Shown here: positions 1-11,409 of the stretch, in pieces
Layout: the number at the start of each line of letters is the position of its first letter
Numbering within the stretch: position 1 is the stretch's first letter
Source: Mytilus trossulus
Taxonomy: Eukaryota > Mollusca > Bivalvia > Mytilida > Mytilidae
DNA length: 64,000 nucleotides
Direction of reading: 5' to 3'
NCBI RefSeq assembly: GCF_036588685.1
Contig: NC_086374.1
Coordinates: 93,695,059 to 93,759,058, forward strand
Translations under genes and position numbers: made by a program
The notes under the pieces: model-generated
Database searches by the model: none
Seen by the model: the letters and a program-made list of their open reading frames with translations, nothing else
What the model was told of the DNA's origin: nothing

Positions 1-379
1 TATCATAAATATGTGCACTTAATTGAATTGTGGTGTATGTTAATACATTTCTGGAACATTCTTAAAGAGAAAACTACAATTTATAGCATATTGTACTTGT
101 TTATGTGTAAATATCGTGCAAAATAATTTGTGTACAATTGTATTTATATTTATTGTAAAAGCTAAAATGTGATAAATACATTCCGTCCATCTGAATTCTT
201 GAGTCTTCTTGCCATTCATAATTTAATTTTGCTTTCATTGATTCAGTATAGTCTATATAAAGCTCATAAAAAGATTCCAATATTTATATAGTTAGTTTTG
301 GGGTATGTGATTATTGTTAGTTGTATATGTCAGTATAGCAGGGTTAATCTGACTTTCACCTTTCATGTTGTTTTTTGCA
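1..379. other. AT-rich stretch, nothing recognised
   Basis: No coding frame, repeat boundary or RNA-like structure that I can support. Confidence 0.5.
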
Positions 380-922
380 GAGCCTGCAACTTTTGTTGCA
401 GAAAGCTCGACATAGTGATAGTGATCCAGGGGCGGCAGCAATGCTAGCTAACTTCTTAAAAGCTTTATATTTTAGAAGATGGAAGACCTGGATGCTTCAT
501 ATTTTGTATAAAGATGCCTCATGTTAAAAACTTTCTGTCAGTCACATGTCCAATGTCCTTGACCTCATTTTTATGGTTCAGTGACTAATTGAGAAAAAAA
601 GTAAAGATTTTTTGTAATGTTAAATTCTCTCTTATTATATGTAATAGGATAACTGTATTTGGTATGTGCATACCTTGCAAGGCCCTCATGCCCGTCAGAC
701 AGTTTTCACTTGACCTGGACCTCATTTCATGAATCAGTGAACAAGGTTAAGTTTTGGTGGTCATGTCCATATCTCAGAAACTATAAGCAATAGGTCTAGT
801 ATATTCGGTGTATGGAAGAACTGTAAGGTGTACATGTCCAAATGGCAGGTGTCATTTGACCTTGACCTCATTTTCATGGTTCAGTGGTTATAGTTAAGTT
901 TTTGTATTTCGGTCTGTTTTTA
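380..922 (+). repeat. Interspersed repeat family C, copy 1
   Basis: Begins with GAGCCTGCAACTTTTGTTGC and runs through several blocks of the form CTTGACCTCATTTTCATGGTTCAG with a spacing near 170 bp. A second copy with the same start and order lies at 14.35 kb and a third, partial one at 11.4-12.6 kb. The family is one I recall as common in mussel DNA. No coding capacity is seen. Confidence 0.75.
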
Positions 923-1121
923 AAGGCAGTGCTTTAAGGCCTGACTTTTAAGTCATGAGGTTCATCTTTTCATACGCAATCCATGCTGGGGGTCTTTTGG
1001 CCAGAAATAGATCCGGAAATGTTCGAATTTCTCCTCTTCTTTTTATGGTATGATATGGTTTTTGATTCTTTTATTTACATTGGGGACTAAAGAAACGATC
1101 AGTGTGTTTTGTTCGTTTTAT
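923..1121. other. Unique-looking flank left of the 6.1 kb transposon
   Basis: No gene or known repeat is seen. It ends in GTTTTAT (1115-1121), the left copy of the target duplication of the element that follows. Confidence 0.45.
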
Positions 1122-1153
1122 CTGAGACTACTATAACACAGAGATTGGTCACT

Positions 1154-2633
1154 ACCGATTTATCGTGTAGTGTGAGTCTCCACCTTTTCAGCTACGTTAA
1201 TATAACGTAGTTTCGTATTCAATCGTAGTTTCGTATTTATCAGTAGCAGACGACAAATTTCATCACCTAATCACCGAGACTACTAATTGTCTATTTCAGT
1301 ATCGGATATAATTAAAAATAAATCATAAAAAAAATTGAATTAGAGGGAAAAAGAAAATAAATTATTAATATTTTCGTTTAACTATTCATATCTAGATATT
1401 TTTAATCAGTTTATAGTTCGTTAATAAATTTTAATTATGCGGCGAAAATGCAAATGTGATTAATCTTATCCATCTTAAAGTTTGGTACATTGTTTTGCTA
1501 CAGGTCCGTTAATTGTATCTAATAAACAAGTATTTTACCTGTAAAGACAGGTAGTCTCAATAGCATGGGAGGTGAATTTGTTTCACAGCTGGGTGCCCTC
1601 AAGATACACGAGGCTCCGTTAATTGCAATAAACTTGTATACTTGTACAAGGTATTTTTACAGCTCACTACGAGTACCCATGTTACATATTTATTGCAGTA
1701 AACCTTGTCAATTACCATCGTTGCACTGGAGGTAGGATTCAGGAGGGTATAAATGGGGTTTTACAATATTCAAAAAACATGTAGAGAATGGAGAAAAATG
1801 GACCGTCAAATAAAGAATAGAGACTAGAAACTAACTCGGTGTTACAATTTAAATAGAGAATAATTACACAGAAATAATCAAATAGAATATTTTAGTATAG
1901 TAAATAAAGAAACCCCACCAAGAACCTCATTCAGATTATCCTACGTAAATTTTATTTTTGAACCCATATTTTTTTCGGTTTCAACCCCTTTCTCTTATGT
2001 CTTTTTTTTTAATTTTCAGTTTGATAATTAGGTGGTGCGGTTTATTTCTGATCACATATAGTCATTGCTTCCTATTAAAGATTCAGTAAGGATGCCTTTC
2101 ATAGTCAGTAATAAATGATAAATCAAAGATTCGATCCTTATTCAATCAATTTAGATAAAGATTTTGCAAACAATGTATTTTGCGGCAAATACATTAGAAA
2201 CACAAAATTTCATTATAAAAGTCAAATGAATAATTTACTTGGGTAATAGATCAGGAAAGAGTTAGAACTTCACATAAGCTAAACTGGACCCTGCTGTTGT
2301 TTCAATCTTCGATCATGACGAAGTATCAATCAGTATGTGGCCAGTTTACACATAGTAAGCCATAAAAATTAAAATTATGAATAAATGTTCCCCCAAAATC
2401 GTCGTCATTTTTATTTTCAAATTCACAATGATTTTTTTTATCTTGGGATGATTGGAATCGATCTCAATTCTTGATCTTTAACGGAGTGATTATACTGAAT
2501 CAGATATTGAATCTGACAAGGATAAAGTCTCTGCTGCAAAGACTGCAAAAAAATACAAAAGAAGCAGCAACCGCAGTTGCTTGTCAATCGAAACGACAAG
2601 CTATATATCAGTGGCCCGAGTGTGACAATACTT
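1154..2633. other. Left interior of the 6.1 kb element, no gene seen
   Basis: AT-rich sequence with no ORF of note. Short echoes of the terminus (GAGACTACT near 1277, GTAGTCTCA near 1549) may be subterminal binding repeats. A short block around CCGTTAATTG occurs twice, near 1507 and 1617. Confidence 0.4.
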
Positions 2634-2744
2634 AATGTTGAAGGCCGTACAGTAACCTATAGTGGTATATGTCTGTGTCATTTTGGTCTCTTGTGGTGAC
2701 AGTTGTCTCATTGGCAATTATACCACATCTTCTTTTTTATATTA
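2634..2744 (-). repeat. SINE-like family A, truncated, inverted
   Basis: Contains the inverse of the family signature (GTCTCATTGGCAATTATACC in this orientation) and GAAGGCCGTACAGTAACC. It is one of several copies in the window and lies inside the 6.1 kb element, so it inserted later. Confidence 0.7.
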
Positions 2745-3125
2745 TTCTTCCGTTTCTGGTTTCCATGGCTATTTAAGAAGAACAAACATTCTAATCAAGA
2801 TAAAAGGTAAGTAATAAGTCTCTCCTCAGAGACCAAACAACACAGAAGTAAACTTCAGGAATTCCGAAATCGAACTGCCTAGAACAAGGCCATAGTTGTT
2901 TTTTTATTTGTTTTGCGTCCGCGTGCGGGTAGGTTTTCGGCCAATGTGTCAAAAACAAACACAAACTTTTTTTGTTCGTCAGTAGAAAATCCGTATTTTC
3001 CGGGTTTTTCCAGCCGTGTTTTTTTGTATTCTTATACTCAAATCTATTTTGCGCTTTAAATAACAAGTACGCTCCTTATTTAAAGTGTTTAAGCGATCTT
3101 GACTTCGATACATGTGACAGCAGAA

Positions 3126-3588
3126 ATGGCCAGTATAAATGTGCCGGCGAGCGAGATCGTTTGTGTTTCACTTTTCAAAGATAAAAGGATCGTTCTGGCT
3201 CCATATGCCTTTCCGCTCGCCGGCACAGAAACTTTTTCTCAGATCCTAGAGAGCCTTTACGTAGCCAGCATAAGAGACACGTTAAATACAAGATTCAATT
3301 ATGAACCTATCACCATAGGGGATAAAACTCTGATAAAATGTTATGTTTCATCTAGCTCTAACGGGGGAAAAAATTGAAATGAATACATCTCTCAAGGCTA
3401 TAGATGCTGTTAAAATGTTTGGTGCATATGTAAGCTTTGAGCTGACTGACAAATTTTGTGAAAAAACTAATTCAAATCAACAAAAGAGTGCCTTTGATGT
3501 GCTTCAAAAACACCTTTATACTTTAGTTCTCATGTTAAGTTTTGATTTATTTGTTTTAAATTTTGTTTTAAGAATTGTTTTCAGTTAA
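3126..3588 (+). pseudogene. Small hypothetical ORF with one frameshift
   Basis: Not recognised. The first ATG in good context starts MASINVPASEIVCVSLFKD and stays open to the A6 tract at 3368-3373, where the frame is lost. A one-base change in that tract joins it to a second open stretch (KIEMNTSLKAIDAVKMFG onward) that runs to the stop at 3588, giving about 150 residues. A polyadenylation signal (AATAAA) follows within ten bases. The start could instead be an upstream in-frame ATG at 3099. It lies in the middle of the 6.1 kb TIR element, so it may be element-encoded or captured. The frameshift could be real decay or a homopolymer sequencing error. Confidence 0.4.
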
Positions 3589-3701
3589 TAAAACATTTGA
3601 ATGTATCAGAGCTTTTATTTAATATCAAGATTCACTAAATTTGATATTGAAAAGATCAACCAATTTCACTGTAATGGTTCTTCCTTGGTACAGGTCTTAC
3701 A

Positions 3702-3998
3702 CACAGGCGCTTGGGTCTATGATACAGATTTTTTTTTTTTTTTTATTAAAATATTGAATTTTCTATATTTATAATACATATCTATCACTTCTGTGCATGT
3801 CTCATCTAGTTTCGGGTGATTTAAACAATTTGTTTCTTAGTATGGATAGTACAATTTGGTATTTTCTCTGGGTCGTTTAAATCACCCGAAACTAGATGAG
3901 ACATGCACAGAAGTGATAGATATGTATTATAAATATAGAAAATTCAATATTTTAATAAAAAAAAAATAAAATCTGTATCATAGACCCAAGCGCCTGTG
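3702..3998. repeat. Near-perfect 124-bp inverted repeat (long hairpin)
   Basis: The arm at 3702-3826 (starting CACAGGCGCTTGGGTCTATG) is the reverse complement of 3875-3998. The only difference I see is in the poly-T/poly-A tract. The loop is about 48 bp. A transcript would form a long double-stranded RNA stem. Lack of arm divergence means a young structure, gene conversion, or an assembly artefact. Confidence 0.85.
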
Positions 3999-4037
3999 GT
4001 CTAAAAGTAGGCGTTCCTTACTTGCTTGAAGAAAGAG

Positions 4038-4343
4038 TTACCTCCCATTTGCAAAGTTATCTTATTTTATAATTGAAATAAATTTTTATACTTTTTTAAA
4101 TGAAAAATAGTAGTTTTTGCAAATATTTCTAATAAATTTCTTTATATGATATCTACTGTCTGATAGGATAGGATAAATAAGTATGTACATTTTTAATTCC
4201 ACAAGATATTAAGATATAAAACATAATTTCAAAAGTTTATTTTCTGAAAAAAAAGTATGCAGAACAAAATATTAATATATTGCCAAAAAGTTTACATAAA
4301 GTATTTAAATTATAGGAAGATAACTCTGCAAATGGGAGATAAT
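4038..4343. mobile_element. Small foldback/MITE-like element, about 305 bp
   Basis: Ends are inverted: TTACCTCCCATTTGCAAAG at 4038 and CTCTGCAAATGGGAGATAA at the right end, about 24 of 28 positions matching. The interior is AT-rich and non-coding. Target duplication is not clear. Confidence 0.45.
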
Positions 4344-5965
4344 TCATGCTTAAAGCATTATTGATTTGATACAGGGAATTATTGATTATACATAGGTTTT
4401 AACACAACATGACACATCTCAGATCAAAACATGTCTCTTCTCAAAGGCTTCAGTATAAATGGGAAATGTTTGAAATACCAAGGCCATTTATGATTTCTCA
4501 GAATATAGTCATATCAAGTTTGTACATTGCTAAATTTCCTGTTTGCTCTTTCACTTAGATATGACAGTATTGATCTAAAGTCACTGTTAATCAGTCCAGA
4601 ACTTAAGCAGACTCTTGTGTTATTTTCTTTGTGTGTGTTTTTTTTTCCTTGCTGTCTGGTAGGTTTTCTCAGAATCAGTTGACGCAAAACAAAGAAAAAA
4701 ACAGACACGGCCCAATGGCCAAAACCAATACCATAATGAACTATATAAATAGATGAAATGGTATATTTTTGTTTCAAAAAACAAAAACAACATTTTTGAA
4801 TTAATAATGAAAATCCTGTTTTCAATTTGATCAGTGAAAAGTATGGTGAAGGATTGTCAAATTTCAATTTCTAAGCTACATGAGAGCACCAGTGGCAAAT
4901 ATTTCTCGAATATGGGGTTTATTGCGTTTTTACAAAATCTTTATGAGATCTTATGACGTACATTATAATTTTTTGTACCCTAGTGATTGAGGTTGTATGA
5001 AGTATCTAAAACTCAATTAAATTTGTAATATCACATTGTTTTCGTTGACAATTTCCAAATATTACCACGCCTCAACTGAAGAAGTCTTTTTGGTGAATTG
5101 TATTTCTTGGTGTAACAAATCTAGTTATATACCATTTAATGTATAGTGCAGTTCCAGGTTTAATGACACAAGATGTTCTATATGAAGAAAGCTTCCAGGT
5201 TGCATGACTAAATGATCAAAATATCATACAAATTATATGTGTGAGCAAAAACATTGCAGAATGTATAAAGATGAAGCAGGGTCAGATCTAAACAAGACTA
5301 TAAAATATGATAGTATATGATGATGTCACTCTTTCTGTCAATTAAAATTCAATTCACAACTCATCTGTCAATGATGAATATTTTATGTACAGTCAGTCTG
5401 ATGATCCCGCAATGAAACATTTTTCAACATGTTTAAAGTTAGTTCTGTTTGTGTTGTTTCACCTATGTCTCAAGTCAGCATGGTTGGGTGTGGTTCATGT
5501 CTGTCACATCTGATTTTTTGGTAAATTGCTTTGTTAATGTAGACTATTCGTTTTCTCTACTGTAATATACCAACATCTCCTCTTTAAATAGTATTAGTAC
5601 ATGTATTGCTTAAAGTCGCTTTCCCTTTAATATATCAAGATGTGTGGTTACTTGTGTATTTTTTAATTGACCTGTCATTCAGACTAAGCATGAATGTAAA
5701 TTTCTGCAATTCAGTTGTAGAAATCATCGACATATAAATAAACATGTATATCAAAATTCATAAATATTTATTTCTCCATATACTGAGACAAGCATAACAA
5801 TATGACAATGAAATTTTAAAATAATAATTATTTTTTTTCACTTTGTCCAGTAGACTTCATCGTTCTTCCAAATCCAATGCATGATTTCTTTCTGGGATAA
5901 TCCTACAATAAAGAATATATTATCAATGAAAATGTATAGAACCTTTATCATTATAAGATCTCATA
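4344..5965. other. Non-coding interior of the 6.1 kb element
   Basis: No support for a gene. ORF-like stretches are short and AT-driven. No repeat family that I can name. Confidence 0.4.
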
Positions 5966-5970
5966 ATTTA

Positions 5971-6618
5971 AAAAGAAGATGTGGTATGATTGCCAATGAG
6001 ACAACTGTTCACAAAAGACCAAAATGACACAGAAATTAACAACTATAGGTCACAGTACGGCTTTCAACAATGAGCAAAGCCCATACCTCGTATCCCAGCC
6101 TCGTATTCAGCTAAAAAAGGCCCCGATAAGACAATGTAAAACAATTCAAACGAGAAAACGAACAACCTTATTTATCTAAAAAAAAAATGAACGAAAAACA
6201 AATGTGTAACACATAAACAAACTACAACCACTAAATTACAGGCTCCTGACTTAGCTAGGACAGACACATACATAATTAATTACTCCTGGATTACTCTGAC
6301 GTCTGACTGCTGTTTTGCAAGACAAGCTGGGGCCGTAGGACGTCAGAGCTCTCCAATATCAAAAAGTGGATATTTGCCTACCCAAAATAGATGCGCTGCT
6401 TCATCGCTTCTGGAGCCGACTGGGGACATTGGAATTTTATAAATAGGGCATCCATCTCTTCATTTTTCATTAATCTCTTCATTTATGTAAGTTCTACCTG
6501 CCAACCTTTATTTTTCTATATTTTAAAAGTTTTCATAGTGACCCCTCCATTTCAGCATTTTAAATAATGTGGCTGGGTTAAACATGTTTATAGCAGGATC
6601 CCAACCCTCTCCCTGCTT
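5971..6618 (+). repeat. SINE-like family A, long copy, interrupted
   Basis: Starts AAAAGAAGATGTGGTATGAT and follows the usual order of the family: AATGAGACAACTG, AATGACACAGAAATTAAC, GGTCACAGTACGGC, GGCTCCTGAC. It ends with GGTTAAACATG and CCAACCCTCTCCC. The normal continuity CATACATAAATAATGTGGC is broken by a foreign piece at about 6276-6563, so this is an old host copy with a younger insertion. Confidence 0.75.
6276..6563. mobile_element. Insertion nested in a family A repeat
   Basis: Sequence foreign to family A splits the copy between CATACATAA and AATAATGTGG. It includes a short inverted pair CTCTGACGTC / GACGTCAGAG near 6294-6345. Family unknown. Confidence 0.5.
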
Positions 6619-7253
6619 TTAAAAGACTGCTTTTATTTTATTAACAGATCCAAATATAAGTCTGAATTTCTTAAACTAACAATATAAATGAACCTTTCAT
6701 TCGTTATCAGACCTCATGTTGTTTATTTACCTTGTCACTCGAACTTGTCACGTGTGATTCTTAACTATGAATCGGAAATGTCACGATCACAAAAAAACGG
6801 TATTTCGTAAAATTACAAATTTTACACGAGTACAAAGGATTATAACCAAGGCTTGTACTTAAATATCAAGGAAACAGATTGTTCATCTGAACTATAAGTG
6901 ATGATCGAATTTCTCATTGACCCAGTCCCATACACTGGTAAAAAATGGAGATTACCTTCCGATTTAGTCAGTAAATTCAAGTATATAACTGCATTTTTTT
7001 TCTATTTAAAGTGATTATAAGCAAACAATAATGATTATCTCAATGTTATATTCACACTTACCGAAATATAAACCTCTTTAACATACACATTCGCTAAATA
7101 ATTATTTTTCTTCAGCAGTCAAAGATGGCGGATTTTCCATCTTCTCGAACCCATCATGTCACGTGACTCAGATGTTATCGATGACACAAAAATAATCACG
7201 ATTTGACTGGTCAGTACAGGAAGTGACCAATCTCTGTGTTATAGTAGTCTCAG

Positions 7254-9532
7254 GTTTTATAGAACTTGTTATAAGTGTGTATTTTGCATTATAAGCAGTC
7301 AACCTGACTACAAACTATCAATAGTTGTATATTCCGTGTGGAAAGAGGTCGGGTCAATTTCAAGTGTCTAAAGATACTTTAATTAGTTCAGACGTTGATA
7401 TAACAATGAAAAGTCGACTGAACATGATTAATATTGCATCTTCTATAATTCAAAGCGGAATTCGGTTTATGAACGAGAAACCGTAAAGCGTTTTCAATTT
7501 CGGTATTAGTTATGTATGTTATCTACGTATTATCCTGGTTCCCGGTACTACGTTCCGGGTATTAGCTATTTGATATATTTGATGTGTAACATTACAATCG
7601 GGTACCAGCCAATCTACGTGTGTATGTGTACATAATTTACCGCCAAAATGACCGACTTAAAAAATAGTCCATAAACGTTCCGTATAATGATATGCAAATT
7701 CATAATTAATCGTAACTTTTTTTATCTTTGTATAATTAATATAACAAAATGGATTCCACAAAATTGAAAATAGCATTATTTTACGAGGATTTCTCATATT
7801 TTTTTCACTTCCGGCGCAGTAATACGTATGTTTTGAAGAAGCTCGAAGAATTTGACAAAGTGAATTGAGAAGGAAACGGATAGATATACGTTCTTACTAC
7901 CAGGTAAAACAATTTAAATGTACAGAACAAACACATTTACTTCACACAAATAGTACAGGCTTAAGCTTTTTATTGTCTAGCTTATACACGACTGTAGTCA
8001 AGTGTTTAAACGACGGCGGTGACCTACAAGGTACGGGTCATACTGGGTCAAGTCTAAATATGTAAACACATATCCACGTGCTATTAGGTAGAACGCATCG
8101 TAATGCAATATCTACAATTTTTCCTCCTTTATACATCGTTTAACCAGATATATTTCTCCTTTTTACATCGTTTAACCAGATTTATTTCTCTTTCAAATAC
8201 ACTTAAACACGGGTTGTATGTACGTATCTTTTCTAGTGTTTTCTTGTTGTTATTAAAGTTCATTTGTTGATGTTTAGAAATTTTTGAACGACTGAACACA
8301 GGAGTGAATGAATGCAACAATTATATATACTGAAGACTTGGGCTGTACAATGATAGTGTACGTTTATCATACTGATAATCATTCTAGCAGTAATTATGTT
8401 AATTTAGGATGTAATGTCTAATGACAGGAATTCATGAGCTACAATGTATGCCTCAGGCTTTCTGAAAAAATATCTATGACAATGTAAACAGGAACAAAAC
8501 ATTGACACGAATGATGCTCTCTTCTATGTTATACAGTTATTTAGGTATATGTGTTGCACAAGTTTCAATTAAACTTAAGTTATAAAACTTTTTTTCAGGG
8601 CACAAACCCACTTTAAACAGACTTGTCTACTGCCATACCCATCCTATTTTCATGCACCATTTGCAAGCAAGAGACTGAATGGTTTGCAAAATTAAAAATC
8701 AGGACGGTGTCCAATTAAAACAAAAGAACTAAACTGGATGAATATTGTAGGAGAAATCTAGACATGCTAGAGGAAAGTTTTGATTTGTGAAATTGGTTTT
8801 CCTGAAAAGTCATTCATCCTAGCCTGCAGAAAGGAACTATAACTGTCCACCACCAACTGACGAGCTTATGTTGAGCTTCACATATGGAATTACTCAAATA
8901 CCATCAATGTCTATGTTTTCAGCACAAATTTCACAATTTATGACACAGCTGTGCTTTTTTTTATACCGTTAAAGAGTTGTATACCAAATTTTATTTTTTT
9001 ATCAATAAATATATATTATATTAATTGTGTCATCTAAGAACAAAGTCTTGTATTTTGCCCAAAGATGCATACTAGTGAATGAAAGTGGTGCAGTTCATTT
9101 TGCTTTGGTATATAGAATTGAATTACAATTGTTCATGTTATTGGAATGCATATAAAAATAAGGAGATGTGGTACAATGTATATGATATTTAGTGAGTTTA
9201 TCAAGCAAAAGTGAATAAGAAATAGGTATAAGCAGTTGCAGGTACTACTGTACAATCTCAAACAATTAGAAAAACTCATACCGTAAAGAGAATTTCATAT
9301 TTACAAGTAAGTTTTGTTTTTGCGTTGAATAATTTTCTTCTACTGTTTTAATTGCAAATATGGGAAGTGGTTAAAATGCAAATGAGACAGCTGTTATGGC
9401 CACAGAGCCTTAATTGAAAACTTCTTTTTCATTCATACCGGTAGATTTTGCCTGGAGTAAGAAACATATCTGCCAACTTGGGGGTTTTACGTGAAAGATG
9501 GTTCATATAGTCATACAAAACCTTCAAGGGGG
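7254..9532. other. Intergenic, no gene recognised
   Basis: Right flank of the 6.1 kb transposon. A 30-bp block with the core ACATCGTTTAACCAGAT occurs twice in tandem at about 8130-8190. Short frames at 7865 and 8129 have no supporting features. Confidence 0.4.
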
Positions 9533-9703
9533 CCTTCAAATGGAAGCAGGACAAGTCGCCCCACTGGCTAATCGGCCCACTTTTTAAAAAAACACCACAA
9601 ACTGATTTATCAAATCACCCCACATGTGAAATTGGTTAAATCATGTTTAATATTACTCCTGCCAACTCGCCCCACATGTGAAATTGGTTAAATCATTTTA
9701 AAT

Positions 9704-9903
9704 CAGGGTTCTCACTAAGGATTTTTGAAGGCGTGTCCAGGGACTCGTCATTTTTGGCAATGGTGAGTCATGGTAACTGTGTTCAGTTTATACAAAATAT
9801 TTCAATATTGATGTATTTGTGGACTCACCAGTTTTGAAAATGGTGAGTCCAGACAGATTTTGTTGAGTCCAGGACTCATGGACCCGCCTTAGCGAGAACC
9901 CTG
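9704..9903. mobile_element. hAT-like MITE, 200 bp, nested
   Basis: Ends CAGGGTTCTCACTAAGG and CCTTAGCGAGAACCCTG are inverted copies of each other with one mismatch. CAGGG ends are usual in hAT elements. Flanking TTTAA is shared but a clean 8-bp duplication is not visible. The interior contains inverted GGTGAGTC blocks. It interrupts a repeat unit of the surrounding foldback. Confidence 0.6.
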
Positions 9904-10164
9904 TTTAATATTACTCCTGCCAACTCGCCCTACTTATAAAAAAACGGTAATTTTTAGATATATATATACAGTTGTTCGACCTGTTAGTCAAATGCGTTTT
10001 GTTTAAATATACTTTTTCACGCTTTTGGTCTTTTGGAAAATGTTGTTTGTGCTGTTTTTAGACCCTTCTACAACGAAATTTGTTTGACATGCACACGTAT
10101 AAAAATTGCGGTTTTTATCCAACGCAGTCATAGGTTTGAACGTAGTTTTCAATTTAGACTCGTT

Positions 10165-10186
10165 TATATATATATATATATATATA
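10165..10186. repeat. (TA)n microsatellite
   Basis: About eleven TA units in the core of the foldback element. Confidence 0.85.
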
Positions 10187-10794
10187 ATTAAAAATAAAAA
10201 CTCGCACCACTTTAATGAAAACTAATCTACACAGAATACAAACAAACCGAAAATTAATTTAATTACTATTATTGATATATACTGAAGAATAAATGTAAGT
10301 TTTGAAGCTTAGTTATTTGCATAACAATTGAAAAGAAACCTGTTAATTGTATCATAATGCAATATAAGGAATTGAACTTATATTCAATGGGATAACATCT
10401 TTTTCCATACGTGGGGCGAGTTGGCATTACTAAATTCATCCTGGTTAATAATATATTTATCTAGATTTCACCGATTTGCATTAGGTGGGACCAGTTGGCA
10501 AGAGTTATATTAACAGAATTTAACTTATATACAATGGGATAACATCTTTTTACATAAGTGGGGCGAATTGGCATTACTAAATTCTTCCTGGTTAATAATA
10601 TATTTATCTAGATATTATCGTTTTCTATTAGGTGGGGCGAGTTGGCAGGAGTAATATTAACGGGATTTAACACAGTTCACAAGTGGGGCGATTTGGTAAT
10701 TCAGGTTGGGGCAGGTTTTTTATAAAGTGGGGCGAGTTAGTGAAAAAGTGGGGCTATTTGCTAATGGGGCGATTGTCGTGGATTCCCTTCAAAT

Positions 10795-11150
10795 ATATTC
10801 TAATGTGGTTGTTGGCTTCTTCTTGCATTAACAAGCTTATAGCCATTGTTGAATTAATTGTTTTCTTTAAATAGTCGACAAAATTGCTCTTACAAAATTT
10901 CCATTTGGGAGCCTCGAGCTCGATGGGGGAAATACTCTGCAAATACTGACAGTTGGCAGGTATGGTCATCAAAAAAGTTGACATGTTACTATGTACATTT
11001 ACCATTATGTTACTTGATGTTCTTGCTATACACACAGTACAGAGACTAGTCAATCTTTGTGAACTATTTTTTTATGGGAGTCATAGAATATGCGTATACA
11101 ATCAATAATTAAAAATAGTCTATTTATATTGAAAAGGAAAAGTTCTTATA
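10795..11150. other. Right flank of the foldback element, no gene seen
   Basis: Short overlapping frames on both strands, none with a supportable product. Confidence 0.4.
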
Positions 11151-11157
11151 TGTCTAA

Positions 11158-11235
11158 AGAAGAGGGACGAAAGACACTAAAGGGACAGTCAAACTCATAA
11201 ATTTAAAGCAAACTGACAAGGCCATGGCTAAAAAT
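11158..11235 (+). repeat. Repeat family F fragment
   Basis: AGAGGGACGAAAGACACTAA followed by AGGGACAGTCAAACTCATAA and AACTGACAAGGCCATGGC. A second fragment is near 25.11 kb and an inverted one near 39.13 kb. Confidence 0.6.
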
Positions 11236-11409
11236 GCATTTCATGGCGAGGCACAGAAAATATACTGTAAACAGTAGACTATAGATACATGTATAGGTGA
11301 ACTAAGGTACAAAAGAACTCTAAATCTTAAATTCTACAAACCACCTCTGTTCTATGGAAGATAATGATATAACTGGACTAGAAATACACACAACCTGTAA
11401 TTAACTGCC

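Larger units (their letters stand above)
1122..7253. mobile_element. 6.1 kb DNA transposon with perfect 32-bp terminal inverted repeats
   Basis: Positions 1122-1153 (starting CTGAGACTACTATAACAC) are repeated exactly, inverted, at 7222-7253. The bases just outside are the same on both sides: GTTTTAT at 1115-1121 and at 7254-7260. Perfect terminal inverted repeats plus a 7-bp direct flank are the signature of a cut-and-paste DNA transposon. The inside holds one disrupted ORF (3126-3588), a large hairpin, a foldback and two SINE-like insertions, but no recognisable transposase, so it is non-autonomous or decayed. A 7-8 bp duplication and a TIR of about 31 bp would fit the P superfamily, or hAT; that is inference only. 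Confidence 0.75.
9542..10785. mobile_element. Mutator-like foldback transposon, non-autonomous, 1.24 kb
   Basis: Flanked by an exact 9-bp direct repeat CCTTCAAAT (9533-9541 and 10786-10794). Both ends are rich in inverted copies of a GTGGGGCGAGTTGGCAGGAG unit, about 150-400 bp per arm, with outer ends GGAAGCAGGACAAGTCGCC and its inverted, diverged counterpart. A 9-bp duplication with long terminal inverted repeats is typical of Mutator-like elements. No transposase is present; the core is AT-rich with a TA repeat near 10165. It is split by a nested 200-bp element at 9704-9903. Confidence 0.7.
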
